Part shown: one piece after another, positions 1 through 4,192 of the stretch | Position numbering within the stretch: the first letter of the stretch is position 1 | How the letters are laid out: each line of letters starts with the position of its first letter | Source: Ruminococcaceae bacterium UBA4306 | GTDB taxonomy: Bacteria; Bacillota; Clostridia; Oscillospirales; Acutalibacteraceae | DNA length: 5,536 nt | Direction of reading: 5' to 3' | NCBI GenBank assembly: GCA_002394725.1 | Contig: DGUQ01000185.1 | Location: 1-5,536, forward strand | Translations under genes and position numbers: made by a program | The notes under the pieces: model-generated | What the model was told of the DNA's origin: nothing | Seen by the model: the letters and a program-made list of their open reading frames with translations, nothing else | Database searches by the model: none

Positions 1-890
1 TCTATGATGAATTGAAGAAAACCGGCTTGAGCGCTCCTTTAAGAGAATATGCCAACATCGCGTATCAGGATTGGCTCATCACGCAGGAGATGACCTATGA
101 AGAGGCGTCCACCAAGGTGATCAAGGATTCTCCCGATTATCCCGACGGCTTTATCTCCGTCGTCATCAAGGATGTTCCCGAGCTGTTCCAGAGACGTACT
201 CCCGTTGTTACCTGCCTGAACGCGCTGCAAACGCGCAGAGATCAGCGCGTCAACCATGAGCATGTGGAGAGCTTTATCCAATCAAAAATCAATAATGCAA
301 ACGACGGCGGCGGTATTACGCGCGTCGCGCCGATCGGCATGGTAAAGAAACGTGACGATATCACATCGGTCGCGCTCGAGGCGGCGGAATGTGCCGCCAT
401 CACGCACAGCCATCCGCTCGGCTATATGCCTGCCGCAGTTCTGGCGGAGATCATCTACAGGATCCTCTACAATGAGGAAGAGCTTACCTTAAAGGAGATC
501 GTAGAGCGGTCGATGGCGGATGTCGCTGAGATCTTCCGCGAGGAGCAGGATATCGATAAGCTCGTCAATATCGTCAACAAGGCGGTCAAGCTGTCCGAAA
601 ACGGCGACGCCGACCTCGATAATATCCATCAGCTCGGCGAGGGCTGGTATGCCGATGAGGTGCTCGCGACAGCGATCTACTGCGCTCTCAGGTATCAGGA
701 TGATTTTTCCGAGTGCATCATCACCGCTGTCAACCAGAACGGCGACAGCGACTCCGCCGCCGCGATCGCCGGCAATATCCTCGGCGCGTATATCGGTTAT
801 GACGCGATCGATAACAAGTGGAAGGAGCAGCTGGAGATTGCTGACGTCATCACCAACGTCGCCGATATGCTTGTTGATACAATCGAATAA
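1..890 (+). CDS. ADP-ribosylglycohydrolase family protein (DraG/ARH-like), 5' end outside window
   Basis: The family removes ADP-ribose from proteins or small molecules using a two-metal (Mg/Mn) site in the cytoplasm. The open frame reaches the left edge: codons from position 3 read YDELKKTG, so the TTG at 12 is not a credible start and the gene begins upstream. About 295 residues are visible. Family landmarks in order are GGGITRVAPIG (about 306-338), THSHPLGY with the following alanine-rich helix (about 402-440), LGEGWYADEVLATAIYCAL (about 633-690), and NGDSDSAAAIAGNILGAYIG (738-797). The last carries the paired aspartates of the C-terminal metal site. The N-terminal DDT-type metal motif should lie upstream and cannot be checked. 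The substrate is unknown. A strong hairpin terminator begins 11 nt after the TAA stop. Family assignment is firm; the specific reaction is inferred. Confidence 0.88.
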   Translation, partial: YDELKKTGLSAPLREYANIAYQDWLITQEMTYEEASTKVIKDSPDYPDGFISVVIKDVPELFQRRTPVVTCLNALQTRRDQRVNHEHVESFIQSKINNANDGGGITRVAPIGMVKKRDDITSVALEAAECAAITHSHPLGYMPAAVLAEIIYRILYNEEELTLKEIVERSMADVAEIFREEQDIDKLVNIVNKAVKLSENGDADLDNIHQLGEGWYADEVLATAIYCALRYQDDFSECIITAVNQNGDSDSAAAIAGNILGAYIGYDAIDNKWKEQLEIADVITNVADMLVDTIE

Positions 891-901
891 CACAGCATGA
901 T

Positions 902-931
902 AAAAAGGGTATCTGATCGGATACCCTTTTT
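902..931. terminator. Symmetric (bidirectional) Rho-independent terminator
   Basis: A perfect 12-bp stem (902-913 with 920-931) closes a 6-nt loop. The stem runs from A5 through GGGTATC to GATACCC and T5. Because the stem starts with five A and ends with five T, it gives a T-tract in both directions. It can end the glycohydrolase transcript (+) and also stop the HEPN-side transcript arriving on the - strand. Confidence 0.8.
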
Positions 932-964
932 AAGTTAAAAAACGAAGTGTACTTTGCTTTCATA

Positions 965-1003
965 ATAAATATAGGGTATCCCATTTGGATACCCTATATT
1001 TAT
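965..1003. repeat. 17-bp perfect palindromic hairpin sharing its core with the upstream terminator
   Basis: Positions 965-981 pair perfectly with 987-1003 around a 5-nt loop. The inner part (GGGTATC ... GGATACCC) is the same as in the hairpin at 902-931, only 33 nt away, but the outer stem differs (ATAAATATA rather than A5). Its right end overlaps by 5 nt the repeated block that continues into the decayed tRNA. It could be a second, weaker terminator; it lacks a clear T-run after the stem. Confidence 0.6.
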
Positions 1004-1062
1004 GGTACGCCTGACAGGACTTGAACTTGCACGAATGATCCACCGGAACCTAATGCTAACGT
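1003..1062 (-). pseudogene. Decayed tRNA-Leu copy (3' part; possible att-like repeat)
   Basis: Positions 999-1032 match 1900-1933 at 31 of 34 bases, covering the CCA end, the 3' acceptor strand and the T-arm of the intact tRNA-Leu at 1904-1986. A second match, GGAACCTAA (1045-1053 against 1945-1953), covers the anticodon-loop side, so the variable-arm length is nearly preserved. Beyond that the resemblance fades. The anticodon stem no longer pairs, the T-stem has a mismatch, and no 5' acceptor strand complementary to the 3' end is present. This is not a working tRNA. It lies in the same orientation as the intact gene, 901 bp away, and directly downstream of the HEPN gene on the same strand. 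It may be either a decayed tandem tRNA or the distal repeat left by integration at a tRNA 3' end. Confidence 0.7.
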
Positions 1063-1081
1063 TATCTCGATGACAGTTTTG

Positions 1082-1420
1082 TCAGTCTGTCAAATCGGTT
1101 ATCATATGAATGAAATCGTCCATCTCATCAAAAATTACTTCTACGATGATCGACCAGTTGATGCCCTCATAATCGTGAACCAGGCGATGTCTTAAACCGG
1201 ATACAACGCTCCAGGGAATGTCCGGATGCTCCTTTTTGAAATCTGAGCTAAGCATATATACCTGTTCACCGATATTATACAGTGGTGTGGTAACGGCCCA
1301 TTGAGAAAATTCATCATCAAGGAGCAGTTCACGTGTGATATGATGCTCGTCCATCTGCTTTTGCAGTGAAGTCCATGTTTTAACAATCTTTTTCAGACGT
1401 TCCTTATCAGATATTTTCAC
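1082..1420 (-). CDS. hepT: HEPN-domain toxin of an MNT-HEPN (MntA-HepT type) toxin-antitoxin pair
   Basis: A 112-residue helical protein of the HEPN/DUF86 type. The diagnostic Rx4HxY motif is RHRLVHDY: R77, H82 and Y84. In studied HepT toxins the Arg and His form the RNase site in a dimer, and the Tyr is the residue the MNT partner AMPylates; all three are present here. The asparagine often found after the Arg is His78. The start is GTG at 1420, preceded by AAGGAG (1431-1436, 10-nt spacing) inside the antitoxin gene. The GTG overlaps the antitoxin TGA by 4 nt (GTGA), so translation is probably coupled. The TGA stop is at 1082-1084. Downstream on the same strand come the decayed tRNA-Leu and the symmetric terminator. 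Function is inferred from motif plus partner; the cleaved RNA cannot be read from sequence. Confidence 0.88.
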   Translation of the reverse strand: MKISDKERLKKIVKTWTSLQKQMDEHHITRELLLDDEFSQWAVTTPLYNIGEQVYMLSSDFKKEHPDIPWSVVSGLRHRLVHDYEGINWSIIVEVIFDEMDDFIHMITDLTD

Positions 1421-1707
1421 GCGATCTTAACTCCTTCCTTCATCAATGCATCATAAAAAGGAGTTCCCATATTCACTTCGCTGATTTCAAACACATCCGC
1501 TTCTTTTCCGAGGGCTTCTCTCAAATCTTCCGCAAAGGCAAAGATATTAGACTTTTTAAAATTCTTACCCCCGAAAACAACAATATCAATATCAGAGTCA
1601 GGTGTTTCATCGCCTCTGGCGTAGGAGCCAAACAGGAGAGCATACTCGGCGCCATATCGAATCAGAAGTACTCTTACACATTTTTCGATTTCATGTCTTG
1701 TCGGCAT
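1417..1707 (-). CDS. mntA: MNT-type nucleotidyltransferase antitoxin (minimal Pol-beta fold)
   Basis: A 96-residue protein with the signature LFGSYARGDETPDSDIDIVV: G27-S28 nucleotide-binding turn, metal aspartates D39 and D41, and a likely third acidic residue at D71 (EADVFEI). MNT proteins of this class neutralise HEPN partners, in studied MntA-HepT systems by transferring AMP to the HEPN tyrosine. The catalytic residues look intact, so an active enzyme is expected. The start chosen is ATG at 1707, with AAGGGG at 1716-1721 as ribosome binding site (8-nt spacing). A longer in-frame reading to 1824 runs through the promoter and is not used. The gene is first in a two-gene operon with the HEPN gene (4-nt overlap). 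Base composition is lower in GC than in the mreB-like gene: 1441-1500 has 24/60 G+C against 39/60 at 4801-4860. Confidence 0.9.
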   Translation of the reverse strand: MPTRHEIEKCVRVLLIRYGAEYALLFGSYARGDETPDSDIDIVVFGGKNFKKSNIFAFAEDLREALGKEADVFEISEVNMGTPFYDALMKEGVKIA

Positions 1708-1747
1708 ATAGGACACCCCTTTCTTTATCATCTCATCTGTTATGATT

Positions 1748-1776
1748 ATTATAATTATCTGTAAGTAGTATGTCAA
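1748..1776 (-). promoter_or_regulatory. Consensus sigma-A promoter of the MNT-HEPN operon
   Basis: Read on the - strand: TTGACA (1771-1776), 17-nt spacer, TATAAT (1748-1753), a perfect match to consensus. Transcription would begin near 1741, about 34 nt before the ATG at 1707. The -10 box sits in a near-palindrome, 1744-1759, with an ATTATAAT core and one mismatched pair, which could be a repressor site. Confidence 0.85.
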
Positions 1777-1815
1777 GAACCCAGCTCTGTAGACGTTTAT
1801 GCCTCTAAAATAATC

Positions 1816-1900
1816 AAAAAACACCTACTGTGGCATTTAGAGTCAAATCAAAACTTCCGTGTTATGAGCACGATGACCTCGGTCACTTAGCAGTAGATGT
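1816..1900 (-). terminator. Possible branched terminator of tRNA-Leu
   Basis: On the - strand, ten bases just after the tRNA CCA (1891-1900) pair with 1821-1830 (9 of 10, the odd pair a possible G-U). A run of six T follows (1816-1821). The 60-nt interior holds smaller hairpins, including CGTG/CACG and TGACC/GGTCA. A loop this large is unusual for a terminator, so the call is tentative. It would insulate the toxin-antitoxin operon from tRNA transcription. Confidence 0.4.
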
Positions 1901-1903
1901 TTA

Positions 1904-1986
1904 TGGTGCGCCCGACAGGACTTGAACCTGCACCCCGAAGGACTGGAACCTAAATCCAGCGCGTCTGCCAGTTCCGCCACGGGCGC
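1904..1986 (-). tRNA. tRNA-Leu, anticodon UAG
   Basis: The 83-nt gene folds as a class II tRNA. The acceptor GCGCCCG (1980-1986) pairs with CGGGCGC, followed by A and an encoded CCA (1904-1906). The D-arm is GCGGAACTGGCAGACGCGC, and the anticodon stem CTGGA/TCCAG closes the loop TTTAGGT with anticodon TAG at 1950-1952. A long variable arm (TCCTTCGGG) is followed by the T-arm CAGG-TTCAAGT-CCTG. It should read CUN leucine codons, chiefly CUA. It lies downstream of the MscS gene on the same strand, with a candidate promoter at 2062-2090. Confidence 0.95.
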
Positions 1987-2002
1987 TTATACTAATTGAA
2001 AG

Positions 2003-2062
2003 TGGAAAATGGATAATTGAAAATGATTGTTTGAGGTTTCATTCTCAACTATCCATTACCCA
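2003..2062. repeat. Imperfect palindromic intergenic repeat
   Basis: AATGGATAATTGAAAATGA (2008-2026) pairs with 2039-2057 at 17 of 19 positions around a 12-nt loop; a looser match extends outward to about 2003 and 2062. It fills most of the gap between the MscS stop codon and the tRNA. It could serve as an mRNA 3' hairpin for the channel gene. It resembles small palindromic repeats common in Clostridia genomes, but no second copy is in this window. Confidence 0.55.
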
Positions 2063-2090
2063 TTATATATCATTTGTCAGTCAAAATCAA
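2062..2090 (-). promoter_or_regulatory. Candidate promoter for tRNA-Leu
   Basis: On the - strand: TTGATT (2085-2090), 17-nt spacer, TATAAT (2062-2067). The -35 overlaps the last codons of the channel gene. The predicted start near 2055 would place the palindrome 2003-2062 inside the precursor 5' leader. No better promoter is visible closer to the tRNA. Confidence 0.4.
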
Positions 2091-2928
2091 GTTGTTGTTT
2101 GTCATCGTTTTGATTGACAACATGCACATCCAGCTGGTTATAGGGGATGGCGATCTTGTTCTGATCAAGCGTGTTCTTGATGCCCTCCATCAGGGCGTAG
2201 TATACCGTCCAATAGTCCTTGTACTCGCAGTAGCAGCGGACGGTGAATTCCAGCGCGCTTTCGCCGAAATTCTCGAGCCTGACCTTTTTCGGGTATTTTT
2301 CGTCATCCAGCACAAGGTCTGTGCGCTCGATCACATCGGTCAGTATCGTCTGTACCTGCTTGATGTTCGCGTCATAGGGGATGGGAACGGTGATCGTGAC
2401 GCGGATCTGCGGATGGGTGGTATAGTTGTTCACCTCGGCGTTGGAGATGACCGAATTCGGAATGATGACGTTGGTGCCGTCATAGGTGCGGATGTTGGTG
2501 TGCATGACGTCGATCTTCTGCACAAAGCCCGAATACTTGGTGAATTCGATAAAGTCGCCCGTGACAAAGGGCTTGGTGAACAGGATCACGATACCGCTGG
2601 CGATATCGTTGAGTCGATCCTTCAGTGCCAAGGCGACTGCCGCGGCAGCCGCGGAGAAGAACGCGACGATGCCCGTGATGGAGATGTGCAGCGCCGACAT
2701 GGCGGCGAGCAGGGTGAAGGCGTAGATCAGCAGGCGGACGCACCGTGAGATAAAGTCGACCAGAGAGGGGTCGACCTTCTTGCGCTGCAGCGCTTTGCGC
2801 GTGAGGGATACTAAGATGATCGAGATGATGATGCCGATCACGGTGATGACCAACGCGCCTCCCAGATCGGGCAGATAATTGACGATGCTCTGCGTGAAGC
2901 GGTTCCACATTTCTTTGATGGAGTCCAT
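2077..2928 (-). CDS. MscS-family small-conductance mechanosensitive ion channel
   Basis: A 283-residue membrane protein that should open under membrane tension to release solutes during hypo-osmotic shock. The topology fits compact MscS channels of about 280 residues. TM1 lies near residues 22-42 and TM2 near 62-84. The pore helix TM3 is at about 86-117, with an Ala-rich stretch (FFSAAAAAVALALKDRLNDIASG) and the conserved end FTKPFVTGDFIEF. The beta domain follows, with the family motif TYDGTNVIIPNS (about 168-179), then the alpha/beta vestibule domain (PIPYDANIKQVQTIL onward). The C-terminal tail is acidic and glutamine-rich. ATG at 2928 is supported by AAGGAG at 2937-2942 (8-nt spacing). 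The 5' leader carries a small TGCACA/TGTGCA hairpin (2955-2970). Gene is monocistronic or followed by the tRNA. Confidence in the family is high; gating properties are unknown. Confidence 0.93.
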   Translation of the reverse strand: MDSIKEMWNRFTQSIVNYLPDLGGALVITVIGIIISIILVSLTRKALQRKKVDPSLVDFISRCVRLLIYAFTLLAAMSALHISITGIVAFFSAAAAAVALALKDRLNDIASGIVILFTKPFVTGDFIEFTKYSGFVQKIDVMHTNIRTYDGTNVIIPNSVISNAEVNNYTTHPQIRVTITVPIPYDANIKQVQTILTDVIERTDLVLDDEKYPKKVRLENFGESALEFTVRCYCEYKDYWTVYYALMEGIKNTLDQNKIAIPYNQLDVHVVNQNDDKQQLDFD

Positions 2929-2991
2929 AGATTCAGCTCCTTATAAAATATTCGTGCACAGCAATGTGCATAAGATCGTTTGCTCGACATT

Positions 2992-3020
2992 ATTCTATCG
3001 AAAATGATTGACAAAAGCAA
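2992..3020 (-). promoter_or_regulatory. Candidate promoter of the MscS gene
   Basis: On the - strand: TTGCTT (3015-3020), 17-nt spacer, TAGAAT (2992-2997). The -10 is good and the -35 weak. Its spacer and -35 overlap the opposite-facing dehydrogenase promoter. Confidence 0.45.
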
Positions 3021-3037
3021 GTGGATAGATGTAAAAT
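3008..3037 (+). promoter_or_regulatory. Sigma-A promoter of the short-chain dehydrogenase gene
   Basis: TTGACA (3008-3013), 18-nt spacer, TAAAAT (3032-3037): perfect -35 and 5/6 -10. Transcription would start near 3044, leaving a leader of about 155 nt before the ATG at 3200. Confidence 0.65.
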
Positions 3038-3056
3038 TTTAATAAAGTCATCGTGA

Positions 3057-3173
3057 GGCTCCACCGGAGTCCCCGAAAAGCCCTGCTTTTTGGGGAGAGG
3101 AGGAGCTGCCACGTGAGCACGAGAGGAGTCACGCTTGTCTGCTCTCAGCGAGTACGGCGAGTGACGACGTGGC
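3057..3173 (+). ncRNA. Strongly structured 5' leader or palindromic repeat upstream of the dehydrogenase gene
   Basis: Three stems are visible in the untranslated leader. GGCTCC (3057-3062) pairs with GGAGTC (3066-3071). An 11-bp stem, CCCCGAAAAGC (3071-3081) with GCTTTTTGGGG (3085-3095), closes a CCT loop; it shares base 3071 with the first stem. GCCACGT (3108-3114) pairs with ACGTGGC (3167-3173) and encloses GTCAC/GTGAC (3128-3132 with 3161-3165). The ribosome binding site follows 14 nt after the last stem. I recognise no known riboswitch class. It may be a regulatory RNA, or a GC-rich dispersed repeat that landed between promoter and gene. The frame is open here but shows no coding signal beyond that. 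Confidence 0.45.
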
Positions 3174-3199
3174 TATCTCAAAAAACAGGAGGCAGTAAT

Positions 3200-3958
3200 A
3201 TGAAAGCATTGATCACAGGCGCTTCATCGGGTATCGGACGCGATATGGCGCGCTATCTGGCAACAATGGGCTGGGATCTGATCCTGGTCGCGCGTCGTGA
3301 GGACAGGATCAGGGAGCTGAAAAATGAGCTCAAAAATGTCGATGTACGCTGTATCGTCACGGACGTGGGGAAGAAGGCGGATTGTTACGCGTTGTATGAG
3401 ACGGTGAAGGACGAGACGATCGACATGCTCATCAATAACGCGGGCTTCGGTCTTGCCGGTGAATTTGTCAAAACGGAGCTCGATACCGAGCTGAATATGA
3501 TTGACGTCAATGTGACTGCCGTGCATATTCTGACCAAGCTGTTCCTGCGTGATTTTGTCAAGCGCGACAGCGGTATCATCCTTAACGTCGCGTCATCCGC
3601 CGGTTTTATGCCGGGACCGCTTCTCTCGACCTATTACGCGACCAAGAACTATGTCCTGCGCCTGACTGAAGCGATCTATGAGGAGCTCAGACAAAAGGGC
3701 AGTCATGTGCGTGTCGCGGTACTCTGTCCGGGTCCCGTGAACACGGAGTTCAACGACGTCGCCAAGGTGAAGTTTGCCGTAGACGGCATCTCGTCGGAGG
3801 AATGCGCACGGATCGCGATCGACGGTGCAATGAAGGGAAAGCTGGTCATTATTCCCGGCTTGATGATGAAGGTGGGACTATTCTTCCGCCGCTTCGCGCC
3901 CGAAAAGCTCTTGCTGAAATTGGCATACGGCTTCCAGAAGAGGAAGAACGAAAGGTGA
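3200..3958 (+). CDS. Short-chain dehydrogenase/reductase (classical SDR, DltE/YqjQ-like)
   Basis: A 252-residue cytoplasmic NAD(P)-dependent oxidoreductase with one Rossmann fold. The cofactor motif TGASSGIG is at residues 6-13, and ARRE at 31-34 hints at NADP preference through its arginines. NNAG is at 79-82, the active-site Asn at 104, Ser132 in NVASSAG, and the YxxxK pair Tyr145/Lys149 in YYATK. PGPVNTEF follows at 177-184. All catalytic residues are present and the length is normal. The hydrophobic, basic C-terminus (KVGLFFRRF ... FQKRKNER) may touch the membrane, as in related proteins. ATG at 3200 is chosen because AGGAGG (3187-3192) sits 7 nt upstream and the protein begins at the usual MKALITGASSGIG. 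An upstream extension to 3053 would add 49 residues of unrelated sequence. The substrate is unknown. A terminator lies at 4074-4111. Confidence 0.93.
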   Translation: MKALITGASSGIGRDMARYLATMGWDLILVARREDRIRELKNELKNVDVRCIVTDVGKKADCYALYETVKDETIDMLINNAGFGLAGEFVKTELDTELNMIDVNVTAVHILTKLFLRDFVKRDSGIILNVASSAGFMPGPLLSTYYATKNYVLRLTEAIYEELRQKGSHVRVAVLCPGPVNTEFNDVAKVKFAVDGISSEECARIAIDGAMKGKLVIIPGLMMKVGLFFRRFAPEKLLLKLAYGFQKRKNER

Positions 3959-3963
3959 TTTGG

Positions 3964-4192
3964 AATAATTAGGAATGAGGAATGAGGAATTAGGAATGAA
4001 TGGCGGACGCTGTCCGCACCTGATTTTTATAATAGTTGGCGATATAGCTAACGACGTGGCAATCATAATAAATAACGCTTGCAACTCTATTTTGGAGTCG
4101 CAAGCGTTTTTGTTATATGTCTTTTCTACAAATCGAAAATCTTTCGGATTTTCCCACAATTCCTCATTCCTCATTCCTCATTCCTAACTATT
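3964..4192. repeat. Intergenic element with 35-bp terminal inverted repeats (MITE-like)
   Basis: The left arm 3964-3998 and the right arm 4158-4192 are inverted copies matching at 33 of 35 positions. Both are built from reiterated GGAATGA/GGAATTA units. The interior of about 160 bp holds a GCGGAC/GTCCGC hairpin (4003-4017), the dehydrogenase terminator (4074-4111) and a GAAAATC/GATTTTC hairpin (4135-4153). The element starts 6 nt after the dehydrogenase stop, and its right arm reaches into the stop codon of the mreB-like gene. No transposase or clear target duplication is visible. Short readings inside it on both strands look non-coding. Confidence 0.65.
4074..4111 (+). terminator. Rho-independent terminator of the dehydrogenase gene
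   Basis: AACGCTTGC (4074-4082) pairs perfectly with GCAAGCGTT (4100-4108), with a small ACTC/GAGT stem inside, and a five-T run (4107-4111) follows. It is oriented for + strand transcripts and lies about 115 nt past the dehydrogenase stop. Confidence 0.8.

Noticed and set aside
12..14. TTG as the start of the glycohydrolase
   Set aside because: The frame is open to the window edge, there is no ribosome binding site, and the family needs an N-terminal region with the first metal motif.
1003..1085. Second functional tRNA-Leu
   Set aside because: No 5' acceptor strand pairs with the 3' end, the anticodon stem is broken and the T-stem has a mismatch.
1708..1824. N-terminal extension of the MNT antitoxin in frame
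   Set aside because: It crosses a perfect consensus promoter and an AT-rich tract (encoding a run of isoleucines); ATG 1707 has its own ribosome binding site and gives the normal MNT length.
2074..2748. Long + strand reading frame opposite the MscS gene
   Set aside because: It is a shadow of a clearly recognisable membrane protein on the other strand; its translation has no domain pattern.
3053..3199. 49-residue N-terminal extension of the dehydrogenase in frame
   Set aside because: The SDR fold starts at MKALITGASSGIG, an AGGAGG site sits 7 nt before ATG 3200, and the extension runs through hairpin-rich leader sequence with no family similarity.
3962..4000. GGAATGA reiterations as a CRISPR-like or tandem array
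   Set aside because: Units are 7 bp with no spacers, and they reappear inverted at 4158-4192, so they are the ends of a palindromic element.
3878..4187. Short frames on both strands across the inverted-repeat element
   Set aside because: They translate repeat arms (NSSFLIPN-like peptides appear from both ends) and the terminator; no ribosome binding site or family match.
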